64,000 bases of DNA from Gammaproteobacteria bacterium (lineage in GTDB: Bacteria > Pseudomonadota > Gammaproteobacteria > Xanthomonadales > SZUA-36), in NCBI GenBank assembly GCA_024275935.1, contig JAJRYF010000055.1, positions 30,200 to 94,199 of the forward strand. The letters run 5' to 3'. This document shows, piece after piece, positions 44,786 to 56,345 of this stretch; the first letter of the stretch is position 1, and each line of letters starts with the position of its first letter. A program made the position numbers and the translations under genes. The notes under the pieces are model-generated. The model saw only the letters and a program-made list of their open reading frames with translations, had not been told where the DNA came from and did not search any database.

Positions 44786-45550
44786 ATGAAAAACATAAGA
44801 AGTTTATTTATCGTTATTGTCTCCATTGTTGCGGTGGCGGCGATCTGGAGCCAGCCCCCAATTGCTCAAGATATTCAATACCACCTGTTTGCTGATACGC
44901 GAACGCTTTTTTCAACTCCTAACTTCTGGAATGTCCTGTCTAACATTCCTTTTTTGTTTGTCGGTATAGCTGGCCTTTATGGCCTGCTTGTTTCAAAAAA
45001 AATAAGCGCTCGTGCTGGTCAAACATCTGCGTATATTCTGTTTTTTGCTGGTGTGGCCTTTGTGGCTATTGGTTCTGGTTATTACCATTTGCAGCCAGAT
45101 AATAGCTCACTTTTATGGGATCGCTTACCCATGACTGTGGCATTTATGGCTGTGTTTTCTATAATTATCAATGAATTTATTTCTTCCAAATACTCTAAGC
45201 CTACCCTGTGGGTCTTAGTTATATTTGGTGTTTTTTCTGTGGTTTATTGGCATATTACTGAGCTGCAAGGTACTGGAGATTTGCGGTTTTACGCCCTGGT
45301 GCAATTTTTACCAATGCTGCTAATTCCAATATTTCTGTTGTTATACAGGAGCAAATCAAATAATGTGGCTGGCTACTGGTGGCTATTATTATGGTATGTA
45401 ATAGCCAAGGTGCTTGAGTATTTTGATGCAATAATATTCGATTTAACGGGCTTGCTAAGCGGTCACTCACTGAAGCATATTGCGGCAGCTACTGGTGTGC
45501 TGTTTCTATTGCTGGCCTACCGCAAAGAAAAACCCGGAAGAAATACTTAA
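44786..45550 (+). CDS. Ceramidase-like (CREST) membrane hydrolase
   Basis: A 254-residue protein with seven probable transmembrane helices. It matches the alkaline ceramidase/CREST family: the motifs NVLSNIPF, GSGYYHLQPDNSSLLWDRLPM and SGHSLKHIAAA hold the conserved Ser, the Asp and the three His zinc ligands. In eukaryotes such enzymes cleave ceramide; in bacteria the substrate is not known and may be another amide lipid. The ATG at 44786 follows a region with weak ribosome-binding signal. A terminator follows. Confidence 0.8.
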   Translation: MKNIRSLFIVIVSIVAVAAIWSQPPIAQDIQYHLFADTRTLFSTPNFWNVLSNIPFLFVGIAGLYGLLVSKKISARAGQTSAYILFFAGVAFVAIGSGYYHLQPDNSSLLWDRLPMTVAFMAVFSIIINEFISSKYSKPTLWVLVIFGVFSVVYWHITELQGTGDLRFYALVQFLPMLLIPIFLLLYRSKSNNVAGYWWLLLWYVIAKVLEYFDAIIFDLTGLLSGHSLKHIAAATGVLFLLLAYRKEKPGRNT

Positions 45551-45569
45551 GCGGCCTTTGATTAACATT

Positions 45570-45595
45570 AGCCCGGCAACTACGCCGGGCTATTT
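45570..45595 (+). terminator. Terminator after the ceramidase-like gene
   Basis: AGCCCGGC (45570-45577), loop AACTAC, GCCGGGCT (45584-45591), then ATTTTGT. It stands between convergent genes and can serve both this gene and gyrB. Confidence 0.75.
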
Positions 45596-45633
45596 TGTAT
45601 TTGTGTAGCTTACAAACTAAATTTCAGGCTTTG

Positions 45634-48096
<2,463 letters not shown>

Positions 48097-48138
48097 TTAT
48101 ATTAATGTGTGTTTTGCTGTCTTACGAACTAGCGTGAA

Positions 48139-49224
48139 TTATAACATTTTCTGAAACTTACCGTGTTTCACGTGAAACACCGCGCAATCCTTGCTCATCT
48201 CAAATTGTTGTGGCAAGTCTGCTACCACCGCAGTAATCCAGACCTGGCTATTGTACCTGCACACCCGCTTTAATAATTGCTCTAAACTTTTGCCATCAAG
48301 CTCGGAGGCTGGGTCGTCCAATAGAAATATTGGTTCAATGCTGTTATTTATCAAGTGCTCAGCCTGAGCGAATAGTAGAGCGCAAGCCAACATTTTTTGT
48401 TGGCCCCTGGAAAGCACATCCCTGGCCCTTTGCTTGCCTACTAAAAGGTTAATATTGGCTCGATGTGGGCCACCCAGGGTTTGGCCCGCATCTTGGTCCC
48501 GTCTACGGTTGTTTAACAGATATTGTTGGTACTCACCCTCACCCCAACCGCGGGTATAGCTTATGGTTAGCGGTGGAAACTCGGGCGATAAGTCGGCTAA
48601 CACATTAAGGATAAAAGGTTGTAGCTGAGCAAAGACTAGGCAACGCAAGTCATTGATTTGTTTTGCTGTTTCTCCAAGCTGTTGATCAAGCGCAGTAATA
48701 ATTTCCGCGCTTTGTCGGCCCTCCGTTTGCTTCAGTTGCGCGTTTCTTTGCTTAAGCGCACGATGAAACCGGACCCAAACAGAAAGGAAGTCTGGTTTCA
48801 CGTGAAACACTGTCCAGTCCAGATAACGCCGGCGATAATCGGGCCCGCCGTCCACCAGCAGGTGGCTGTCTGGTTCAAAACATACGTGTGGCAGCAAACT
48901 GGCAAACTCGGCCCGTTGCTTAATGTCTTCGCCATTAAGTCGCCCGCGCCAGCGACTAACACTACGCTCAACCCCGAGTTTATATGTTTTCCCCTGGTGC
49001 TCCAGTTGGCAGTGTAGTTGTAGTTGCTTTTCAACTGGACCAATCAGGTCTTTATGGTTGCCGCTGCGGAAGCTCCGTCCTTTAGCCAAAACCACCAGGG
49101 ACTCCAGCACACTGGTCTTGCCGGCCCCGTTGGGGCCAATGAAAAAGTTTAACCGCGGATGCAGTTCTAGCGAGGCCGCTTTAATATTGCGGAAGTTGCC
49201 AATATTAAGCTTTAGTACCCGCAC
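48139..49224 (-). CDS. recF: DNA replication and repair protein RecF
   Basis: A 361-residue SMC-like ATPase which helps load RecA at gaps. Walker A is GPNGAGKTSVLES, the signature GGPHRANINLLV/SRGQQKML and Walker B FLLDDPASELD. Two stretches coding Phe-His-Val-Lys carry parS-like palindromes. It starts 21 bases after dnaN. Confidence 0.95.
   Translation of the reverse strand: MRVLKLNIGNFRNIKAASLELHPRLNFFIGPNGAGKTSVLESLVVLAKGRSFRSGNHKDLIGPVEKQLQLHCQLEHQGKTYKLGVERSVSRWRGRLNGEDIKQRAEFASLLPHVCFEPDSHLLVDGGPDYRRRYLDWTVFHVKPDFLSVWVRFHRALKQRNAQLKQTEGRQSAEIITALDQQLGETAKQINDLRCLVFAQLQPFILNVLADLSPEFPPLTISYTRGWGEGEYQQYLLNNRRRDQDAGQTLGGPHRANINLLVGKQRARDVLSRGQQKMLACALLFAQAEHLINNSIEPIFLLDDPASELDGKSLEQLLKRVCRYNSQVWITAVVADLPQQFEMSKDCAVFHVKHGKFQKML
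48164..48179. promoter_or_regulatory. parS site 1 (perfect)
   Basis: TGTTTCACGTGAAACA, a 16-base palindrome identical to the ParB-binding consensus, inside the 3' end of recF. Confidence 0.85.
48794..48809. promoter_or_regulatory. parS site 2 (15 of 16)
   Basis: GGTTTCACGTGAAACA, one mismatch at the first base of the parS consensus, also inside recF, 630 bases from site 1. Confidence 0.8.
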
Positions 49225-49245
49225 CTATCCCAGAGCCTATATTGA

Positions 49246-50346
49246 TCAGAGCTTTAATGGCATTACCACATGGCGGTTTTCTTCGTTACCCGGCTCAGTA
49301 ACCAAACAACTGGCGTTCGGGTCTTCCATTGCCAGGCAAACCTGGTCACTATCAAGGGCATTTAAAGCATCCAGAAGATAGGTTACATTGAATCCAAGGG
49401 TTGAGTTTGGCATGTCTTGCTCAACTGAAAGGTTCTCTACAGCCTCTTCCTGATCACGGTTGTGAGCAATAATTTTCATATTGTTATCAGTTAATTCCAA
49501 GCGAACCCCATGATATTTTTCATTAGATAAAATTGATGCCCGCTGAAGCGCACGAATCATTTCCGCACGATCAGCCTGAATGGTGTTGTTAGCCCCAACC
49601 GGTATCACCCCTTCATACTCAGGGAAATTACCATCAATAAGCTTAGAGGTAAATTTAACATCTCCATGAACTAACCTTATGTAATACTTACCAATTCCTA
49701 GCTCTACGGTTTTATTGCTATCCTGAAGCATGCGGCTTAATTCAAGCACCCCTTTGCGCGGAACTATTTTCTTGAGGTTTTCCTGCAAGTCAAAAGATGC
49801 GTTCAGATCACAAAGAGCCAAACGATGCCCATCGGTGGCCACGGTTCGCAGCAAATCATTACGGATATCAAACAACAGGCCATTTAAGTAGAAACGGACA
49901 TCACCATTTGCCATCGCAAAAGAAGTTTTATCTAGCAAGTGTTTTAAGCCTTTTTCTTCAACCTGTATGCTCTGAATTACCGCCGTAGCTTCAATTCCAG
50001 GAAACTCTGAAGCAGGCAGCGTGCTTAAAGTAAACCTGCTGCGTCCAGCTTTTACCAGAATTTGTTCGCCTTCGGTTTCGAAGCTAATGCTTGCACCATC
50101 GGGTAAAGCCCGGCAGATATCTACAAGCTTTCTTGCCGGGACTGTTGTCTCTCCAGCTTCTTCAACATCAGCGCTAACTTTAGCTACTAGCTCAACTTCC
50201 ATGTCGGTACCTGTTACTGATAACTGACCTTCTGCAGCTACTAGCAAGAAGTTTGCTAGTACCGGTAATGTCTGTCGTCTTTCCACTACGCCGACTACTT
50301 GGCTTAGTGGTTGTAGTATCGCTTCTCTTTGAATGCTGAATTTCAT
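49246..50346 (-). CDS. dnaN: DNA polymerase III beta clamp
   Basis: A 366-residue sliding clamp, three similar domains in a row, starting MKFSIQREAILQPLSQVVGV and ending in VVMPLKL, the usual RLI/MPMRL-type end. It holds polymerase III on DNA. The upstream gap to dnaA has three DnaA boxes and probably its own promoter. Confidence 0.97.
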   Translation of the reverse strand: MKFSIQREAILQPLSQVVGVVERRQTLPVLANFLLVAAEGQLSVTGTDMEVELVAKVSADVEEAGETTVPARKLVDICRALPDGASISFETEGEQILVKAGRSRFTLSTLPASEFPGIEATAVIQSIQVEEKGLKHLLDKTSFAMANGDVRFYLNGLLFDIRNDLLRTVATDGHRLALCDLNASFDLQENLKKIVPRKGVLELSRMLQDSNKTVELGIGKYYIRLVHGDVKFTSKLIDGNFPEYEGVIPVGANNTIQADRAEMIRALQRASILSNEKYHGVRLELTDNNMKIIAHNRDQEEAVENLSVEQDMPNSTLGFNVTYLLDALNALDSDQVCLAMEDPNASCLVTEPGNEENRHVVMPLKL

Positions 50347-50491
50347 CTTCTTATCCCATGTATATAATTATAGATCTATTTATAAAGATAGTAATAATAA
50401 GCCCTTGAGCTTGCTGTATATATCCGAATATTTACCTTATTTATCAGGTATATACAAGAAGCATAAGCCGGTTAAAAAGCTCTGTATGCTA

Positions 50492-50545
50492 TGTGGATAA
50501 AATGTGGATAAGTATGTTTTTCGGTTTAATACATTTTTATCCACA
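50492..50545. promoter_or_regulatory. Cluster of three DnaA boxes between dnaA and dnaN
   Basis: TGTGGATAA at 50492-50500 and 50503-50511, and TTATCCACA at 50537-50545, all perfect 9-mers. They may regulate dnaN or be part of a bipartite origin. Confidence 0.8.
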
Positions 50546-50606
50546 AATAATTCACACCATTGTACATCAGCCTTTGCCCAGTTTGAAAAAAATGCTTTAT
50601 CTGACA

Positions 50607-51911
50607 TTAGGTGGTAAGTTCTCTTAACAAGCGTGACCAATCTTCACGCAAGCGGGCATCGGTATCACGCAGCTCCTGAATTTTACGGCAGGCATGTAAA
50701 ACAGTGGTGTGGTCCCTGCCACCAAAGGCGTCACCAATTTCCGGCAAACTATGGTTGGTTAGCTCTTTAGCCAGGGACATTGCCACTTGTCTGGGTCTGG
50801 CAATGTAGCGCTTACGGGATCGGCTCAACAGCTCGTTTACCCTGAGCTTATAAAACTCGGAGACAGTCCTCTGGATGTTCTCAATTGAGATAAGCCGGTC
50901 ATGCACTGCTAGCAGGTCTCTTAAGGTTTCGGTAGCAAACTCCAGGTCGATAGTGCGACCGGTAAAGCGAGCGCTGGCGCTCAGGGTGTTTAAGGCGCCC
51001 TCCAGGTCACGCACATTTGAGCGCATTCTTCTGGCGATAAGAAAAGCCACATCTTTGGGTAAAGATGTGCCCTTTTCTTCTGCTTTGCTCATTAAAATAG
51101 CCACCCTGGTTTCAAAATCAGGCGGCTCAATTGCAACCGTAAGGCCCCAGCCAAAGCGTGAGCGCAGGCGTGACTCTATGCCTTTAACTTCTTTTGGGTA
51201 ACGATCGCAGGTTAAAATTATTTGTTGCTGCCCCTCTACTAAGGCGTTGAAAGTATGAAAAAATTCTTCTTGAGTACGTTCTTTTCCAGCAAAAAACTGG
51301 ACATCATCAATTAATAGAACATCCAGATTTCTATAGTGACTTTTGAACTCATCAATTGTTCTGTGTTGCAAGGACCGGATCATATCGTTGACAAATTTTT
51401 CCGAATGCAAATACAAAACCTTGGCATCTGGTTTGACCTCTAAAATCAAGTTTCCACAAGCGTGCAGTAGGTGGGTTTTACCTAGTCCGGTACCACCATA
51501 AAGCAGTAGTGGGTTGTAGGTTCTGCCGGGTTTTTTTGCCACTTGTTGGGCAGCAGAAAAGCCAAGTTCGTTTGACTTACCCAGAACAAAGTTAGCAAAG
51601 GTGTAGCTGGGATCAAGCCCCGATGCAAAAGACAGGCTGGTTGCCTCTACTCTGGTAGCTCCCGGCCTGCTTACGCCAATATGGATGGTAACTAACTCCC
51701 GGCTTACCCCGAAGTGTTCCAGAATATCGCGAATACGCTCTAAGTACTCATTAGCAACCTGGTCGCTGATAAATGAATTGGGTGCCAACAACTTTAACTG
51801 CCCCCCCGGACCAGATGTCGCCCGTAGGGGGCGAATATAGGTGTCAATATCGTGCGGGGCTAGCTCTCTTTCCAGGTGTTGGAGGCAAAGTTCCCAATTT
51901 TTATTAGTCAT
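50607..51911 (-). CDS. dnaA: Chromosomal replication initiator DnaA
   Basis: A 434-residue DnaA. Domain I covers residues 1-80 ([21 protein letters not shown]); domain II is almost absent; domain III (AAA+) has Walker [13 protein letters not shown] and Walker [11 protein letters not shown]; domain IV has the DNA-binding signature [16 protein letters not shown]. It is shorter than E. coli DnaA (467) because of the missing linker. No strong ribosome-binding site is seen before ATG 51911. Confidence 0.97.
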   Translation of the reverse strand: MTNKNWELCLQHLERELAPHDIDTYIRPLRATSGPGGQLKLLAPNSFISDQVANEYLERIRDILEHFGVSRELVTIHIGVSRPGATRVEATSLSFASGLDPSYTFANFVLGKSNELGFSAAQQVAKKPGRTYNPLLLYGGTGLGKTHLLHACGNLILEVKPDAKVLYLHSEKFVNDMIRSLQHRTIDEFKSHYRNLDVLLIDDVQFFAGKERTQEEFFHTFNALVEGQQQIILTCDRYPKEVKGIESRLRSRFGWGLTVAIEPPDFETRVAILMSKAEEKGTSLPKDVAFLIARRMRSNVRDLEGALNTLSASARFTGRTIDLEFATETLRDLLAVHDRLISIENIQRTVSEFYKLRVNELLSRSRKRYIARPRQVAMSLAKELTNHSLPEIGDAFGGRDHTTVLHACRKIQELRDTDARLREDWSRLLRELTT

Positions 51912-52223
51912 TTTTCGGTGTGCCAGAGTAAAAGGTAATGGCCGTGGATTAATTATTTATCGGCAGTCTGATGAGGTTATTATTATCTTAACCAGAGTAG
52001 AATATATGTTTAATTAGCATATTAGCTTTAATTGTAAAATCAACAACTTAAACAGGGCATTTACTTTTGTATATATGGTTTTATTGTTTTGCACCAGCAA
52101 TTTCAATTCGAGTAGTTAATGGTGCTTCCCACAGGCATATTAACCTGCTGTGGATAAGTTATCCACAAAAACCGCTTAGATTTATAAAATCTCTTAAAAT
52201 AGTGGCTTTTTTGTCGATTTAAC
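51912..52223. other. Origin of replication region (oriC)
   Basis: The space between dnaA and rpmH, the usual origin site in Pseudomonas-like bacteria. It contains an AT-rich block (about 51945-52090) suited to unwinding and two perfect DnaA boxes facing each other (52149-52157 and 52159-52167). Only two perfect boxes are visible; weaker ones were not scored. Confidence 0.7.
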
Positions 52224-52252
52224 TTGAAACAAATGGCTGGGAAAGGTACTAT
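52224..52252 (+). promoter_or_regulatory. rpmH promoter
   Basis: TTGAAA (52224-52229), 17 bases, TACTAT (52247-52252). Transcription is expected to begin near 52259, giving a leader of about 120 bases before rpmH. Confidence 0.6.
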
Positions 52253-52382
52253 TCGCCTCTTGTTTTGAGCAGGCTCAACAGTTTAACTGGATTTCCCACA
52301 AGAAACACGAAGAGCGCCGTTAAAACGGCTCTTGATTGAGATTGGGGTTATCGTTAGAGTCGTATTTTATAGGTAATTTACA

Positions 52383-52517
52383 ATGAAACGTACATTTCAA
52401 CCAAGTAATTTAAAGCGTGCACGCACCCATGGTTTTCGTGCTCGTATGGCAACCCGAGGTGGCCGCGCGGTAATTCGTGCTCGCCGGGCCAAGGGCCGGA
52501 AACGCCTTTCTGCTTGA
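52383..52517 (+). CDS. rpmH: 50S ribosomal protein L34
   Basis: A 44-residue, very basic L34 ([20 protein letters not shown] at the start, KGRKRLSA at the end). It heads the rpmH-rnpA-yidC-mnmE operon. Confidence 0.97.
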   Translation: MKRTFQPSNLKRARTHGFRARMATRGGRAVIRARRAKGRKRLSA

Positions 52518-52526
52518 TGTTTTTAG

Positions 52527-52946
52527 GTGACCAGCCGAGCCGAGCAACAAGCTTTAATTAGCCAAGCGTATCCGCGTGAGCTCAGGCTAACTGGCAAGCA
52601 GGACTTTTCCAGAGTTTTCAAAAAAAACGCCTCTTGTCGCGACCGGTATTTTAGAGTTTTGGCCCAAACCGGAAATGGTTTGGGCTTTGCTCGTTTAGGG
52701 CAGGTTGTTTCGCGTAAAGTAGATAAGCGTGCGGTTCAACGCAACCGGATTAAGCGGCTGGTAAGAGAAAGCTTTCGCCGGCAAAAGGCAGGAGCCGAGC
52801 AAGGTATAGATTTTGTTGTTTTGGCTCACAGGCATGCAGCTCTTGAGCCCGATAACAACATACTGCTTAACTCAATTGATCAACTTTGGCAACAAATTGA
52901 AAAAAAACTCTACCGGCAAAACCCGAGTAGAAATCAGGACTTATAA
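52527..52946 (+). CDS. rnpA: Ribonuclease P protein component
   Basis: A 139-residue basic protein that assists the RNase P RNA in tRNA 5' processing. The RNR motif is KRAVQRNRIKRLVRESFR. The start is GTG 52527, nine bases after the rpmH stop. Confidence 0.93.
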   Translation: MTSRAEQQALISQAYPRELRLTGKQDFSRVFKKNASCRDRYFRVLAQTGNGLGFARLGQVVSRKVDKRAVQRNRIKRLVRESFRRQKAGAEQGIDFVVLAHRHAALEPDNNILLNSIDQLWQQIEKKLYRQNPSRNQDL

Positions 52947-54659
52947 ATGGTAAACATGCGACCTATATTGTTAATTCTGTTAGTTTTTTTAGGCTATTCT
53001 CTGTGGCTTAAGTGGCAGCAGGATTATCACCCAGAAGTTGATACTATCACTAGCTCTGAGAGTGCGCCACTAGCTATGGATGCGGATCTACCGCCGGCAA
53101 ACACTGTTCCAGCGGCTACGCAGACAACGCAGAACAAACCAGCAGCAGATTTACCGACTGCGCCGCAGGGCGCAAGTCCAGATGTAAGCCCAAGCGAGCC
53201 GACTTTTCAGGCTGCTAGTCCTACAATAAGCATAACCACTGATGTACTAAAAATAGAAATAGACTTATTAGGTGGCACGGTTTCCAACGCTTGGTTGTTG
53301 GAGTATCCAATAGAACAAAAGAACCCTGTAAGCAAGGTGCAGATACTCAATAGCAATAGCAATGGGCTATTTATAGCCCAATCGGGTTTGTTGGGCGGTA
53401 ATCACTCTGCCCCAACCCATAATGATCGCTTTGAGGCGGTACAACGGGAGTATGCCTTACAGGCCGGTCAGGATGAGTTGCGGGTACCGCTAAGCTGGGA
53501 GTCTGCAGATGGGATTAAAGTTACCAAAACCTTTATCTTTAAGCGTAACGCCTATGATATTGAGGTCCGCCACTATTTAAGTAATAACAGCGCTGGTGTT
53601 TGGCAGGGAAATGCCTATCAGCAATTACAGCGGGCCAGGCTGGCAGATGGTGGTAGTTCATTTACTGACCCGGGTAGTTATAGTTTTCTTGGAGCGGCAG
53701 TTTATACCCCTGAAGAAAAACTGGAAAAGGTAAAGTTCTCTAATTTTTCTGATGACCCAATCAAGCTACAGTCTGACCAGGGCTGGATAGCCATGATTCA
53801 GCATTACTTTCTTTCTGCCTGGGTTCCTCAGCCAGGCCAGGTAGTGAATTACTCAACAGCAGTTGTTGACCCAAGTGGTTGGCCACGCTATTTAGTGCGT
53901 GCAGTAGCCCCGGCTGTTAGCGTTCCCGCTGGTGGGCAGCATGAATTTATTGACCAACTATATGTGGGCCCTAAATTGCAGGAAAAGCTTGATGAGGTTG
54001 CTCCTGGCTTGAGTCTAACAGTTGATTATGGCATTTTCACCATAATGTCCAAACCTTTATTTTGGCTGCTGTCTTTGTTCCACGGCCTAGTAGCTAACTG
54101 GGGCTTTGCAATTATATTGCTGACCCTGACAGTTAAGCTGGCATTCTTCAAGCTGACTGAAGCGCAATATAAATCGATGGCGCGAATGCGCAAACTGCAA
54201 CCACGGATCGAGAAGATGAAAGCTCGTTACGGGGATGACCGGCAACGCTTGAGCCAGGAAACCATGAAGCTTTACAAGAAGGAAAAAGTTAATCCGCTTG
54301 GTGGTTGCCTGCCAATGCTGATTCAGATTCCTGTATTTATCGCGCTTTATTGGGTACTGCTAGAGAGCGTAGAGCTACGCCAGGCACCATTTATGTTGTG
54401 GATTACCAACCTCAGCGATAAAGACCCATACTTTATTCTGCCAGTTCTAAACGGTATCTTTATGGTGCTAACCCAGCGCCTGAGCCCAACCCCGGGCATG
54501 GATCCAATGCAGAGAAAAATCATGCAGGCAATGCCAATCGCGTTTTCGGTACTGTTTGCCTTTTTCCCGGCAGGTCTGGTGCTTTACTGGGCTACCAATG
54601 CGGGTCTGTCCTTACTGCAACAGTGGTATATAACTCGCAAGATTGCCGCCGCGGACTAA
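52947..54659 (+). CDS. yidC: Membrane protein insertase YidC
   Basis: A 570-residue insertase that places proteins in the inner membrane, with or without Sec. An N-terminal helix (LLILLVFLGYSLWL) and a large periplasmic beta domain precede the five-helix core from about residue 365 (WGFAIILLTLTVKLAFFKLT, GGCLPMLIQIPVFIALYWVL). It starts directly after the rnpA stop; yidD, usually between rnpA and yidC, is absent. Confidence 0.97.
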   Translation: MVNMRPILLILLVFLGYSLWLKWQQDYHPEVDTITSSESAPLAMDADLPPANTVPAATQTTQNKPAADLPTAPQGASPDVSPSEPTFQAASPTISITTDVLKIEIDLLGGTVSNAWLLEYPIEQKNPVSKVQILNSNSNGLFIAQSGLLGGNHSAPTHNDRFEAVQREYALQAGQDELRVPLSWESADGIKVTKTFIFKRNAYDIEVRHYLSNNSAGVWQGNAYQQLQRARLADGGSSFTDPGSYSFLGAAVYTPEEKLEKVKFSNFSDDPIKLQSDQGWIAMIQHYFLSAWVPQPGQVVNYSTAVVDPSGWPRYLVRAVAPAVSVPAGGQHEFIDQLYVGPKLQEKLDEVAPGLSLTVDYGIFTIMSKPLFWLLSLFHGLVANWGFAIILLTLTVKLAFFKLTEAQYKSMARMRKLQPRIEKMKARYGDDRQRLSQETMKLYKKEKVNPLGGCLPMLIQIPVFIALYWVLLESVELRQAPFMLWITNLSDKDPYFILPVLNGIFMVLTQRLSPTPGMDPMQRKIMQAMPIAFSVLFAFFPAGLVLYWATNAGLSLLQQWYITRKIAAAD

Positions 54660-54701
54660 GGATCCTCTGATCTATTCGTGAATGAGCATCTTGAGGTTTA
54701 T

Positions 54702-56039
54702 ATGGAACACCTGGATACTATTGCCGCAATTGCCACAGCATCAGGTTCCGCTGGGGTAGGCATTGTTCGGGTTTCTGGTGGTGATTTGGCGGCTATCATG
54801 GTCGGTATATTAGAATCCAAACCCTTGCCGCGGCAAGCTCATCTTACCCACTTTAAAGACAACAGCGGTGGCAGCATAGACCATGGCCTGGCGCTATATT
54901 TCCCCGCCCCTCACTCATTTACTGGCGAGAGCGTACTTGAACTTCAAGGGCATGGTGGTCAGGTGGTTATGCAACTGTTACTGGCGAGAGTTATCGAGCT
55001 GGGTGCGCGTCAGGCACGCCCGGGTGAGTTTTCTGAACGCGCCTTTTTAAATGGCAAGCTGGATTTGGTTCAGGCAGAAGCAATAGCCGATCTAATTTCA
55101 GCCTCCAGCGCCCAGAGCGCACGGGCAGCGCAGCGTTCGCTGGCTGGGGTTTTTTCCCGTAAAGTAAATCGAGTATTGACAGAGCTTACCGCTATCCGAG
55201 TTTTTGTTGAAGCGGCAATTGACTTTCCTGAAGAGGAAATCGACTTTCTAGCGGATTCAGATATTGTCCAGCGCCTACAGCAGGTAATTAAAGAACTAGA
55301 TCAGTTATTAGCAGACGCCCATCAAGGGCAGCTTTTACGAGATGGTATTGAACTGGCCATTATTGGCCGCCCAAATGTGGGTAAATCTAGTTTGTTGAAC
55401 GCCCTGGCCGGAGATGAGCTGGCAATCGTCACCGATATTCCCGGCACCACTCGTGATGTCGTGCGGCAACAAATTTTAATTGATGGCCTGCCGGTTTATG
55501 TAGCTGATACTGCTGGTTTGCGTGAAACTGAAGATGTAATTGAAGCAGAAGGAGTAAGGCGAGCCTTAAAGCTACAACAAAGCGCCGACCTAGTGTTGTT
55601 AGTTCTGGATATGAGCACCGACAACCCAAGCGAGTTACCGTTAATCCCGGATCCGAAGCGCACCATAGTGTGTTGGAACAAACAGGATTTAGGTGGCCAG
55701 CAAAGCGCCCTTAAAACCGACCAGCAACTAGAACAGCTACGGATATCCACTCTTGATGGCAGTGGCCTGGCCGAGCTTAAACAATTAATTCTTAAACATG
55801 CAGGTATTAGCGACACTACAGAGGGCGTGTTTTCTGCTCGGGCGCGGCACTTGCAAGCATTGCGAGATACCCGGAGTTTAGTCAACCACGGGTTAGTGCA
55901 ACTAACCGAATTTGCGGCTCCAGAGTTATTGGCCGAGGATTTGCGACGGGCACAATTGGCCCTTGCAGCAATCACCGGCGAATTTAGCAGCGATGATCTT
56001 CTGGGAGAAATTTTTTCCAGCTTTTGTATTGGTAAATAA
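54702..56039 (+). CDS. mnmE: tRNA modification GTPase MnmE
   Basis: A 445-residue GTPase that, with MnmG, makes 5-(carboxymethyl)aminomethyluridine at the wobble position. The N-terminal folate domain, helical domain and inserted G domain (GRPNVGKSSLLNAL, DTAGLRET, NKQD) are present and the protein ends in FCIGK, giving the C-terminal Cys motif. I choose ATG 54702 because TTGAGG sits just upstream; the frame extends to GTG 54678. Confidence 0.96.
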   Translation: MEHLDTIAAIATASGSAGVGIVRVSGGDLAAIMVGILESKPLPRQAHLTHFKDNSGGSIDHGLALYFPAPHSFTGESVLELQGHGGQVVMQLLLARVIELGARQARPGEFSERAFLNGKLDLVQAEAIADLISASSAQSARAAQRSLAGVFSRKVNRVLTELTAIRVFVEAAIDFPEEEIDFLADSDIVQRLQQVIKELDQLLADAHQGQLLRDGIELAIIGRPNVGKSSLLNALAGDELAIVTDIPGTTRDVVRQQILIDGLPVYVADTAGLRETEDVIEAEGVRRALKLQQSADLVLLVLDMSTDNPSELPLIPDPKRTIVCWNKQDLGGQQSALKTDQQLEQLRISTLDGSGLAELKQLILKHAGISDTTEGVFSARARHLQALRDTRSLVNHGLVQLTEFAAPELLAEDLRRAQLALAAITGEFSSDDLLGEIFSSFCIGK

Positions 56040-56082
56040 TAAGGCCAGGGTATGCTGGTTGTTGGACAGGAAACAACAACAA

Positions 56083-56100
56083 GTGTACATTAGTGTACAT
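56083..56100. promoter_or_regulatory. Putative antitoxin operator
   Basis: GTGTACAT twice, two bases apart (56083-56090, 56093-56100); each contains the palindrome TGTACA. It lies just before the Phd-type gene, where antitoxins usually bind their own promoter. Confidence 0.5.
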
Positions 56101-56115
56101 AAATGGTTAAAGTCA

Positions 56116-56289
56116 ATGCGTAATATCACCTTTACTGAATTTAGGAAAGATGCCTCAGCCTGGTTTTCTTCCATTGAAAAGGGAGAGACCCTAGTAATTA
56201 CTAGGCACGGTAGGCCAATTGCAGAAATACTGCCTTTCCGGGGGGTTGCAGATAAAGTCCCGTCGTGGAGAAAAAAACTCACTTGCTAG
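56116..56289 (+). CDS. Phd/YefM-type antitoxin, C-terminus in the -1 frame
   Basis: The 57-residue frame MRNITFTEFRKDASAWFSSI ... SWRKKLTC is a Phd/YefM antitoxin DNA-binding domain. The expected toxin-wrapping tail is absent in this frame but present in the -1 frame: LLEIKGKALSAILIDDREAS, ending at a TGA (56343-56345) directly before the PIN toxin start. The change of frame falls at A7 (56271-56277), read AGA AAA AAA. Either one A has been lost (gene or assembly), or ribosomes or RNA polymerase slip to make the 76-residue form. Confidence 0.75.
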   Translation: MRNITFTEFRKDASAWFSSIEKGETLVITRHGRPIAEILPFRGVADKVPSWRKKLTC

Positions 56290-56345
56290 AGATTAAAGGT
56301 AAAGCTTTATCGGCAATTCTGATTGATGATCGAGAAGCCTCCTGA

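Noticed and set aside
55912..56289. 125-aa frame covering the antitoxin and the end of mnmE
   Set aside because: Its first two thirds overlap mnmE in another frame; the antitoxin homology begins at ATG 56116.
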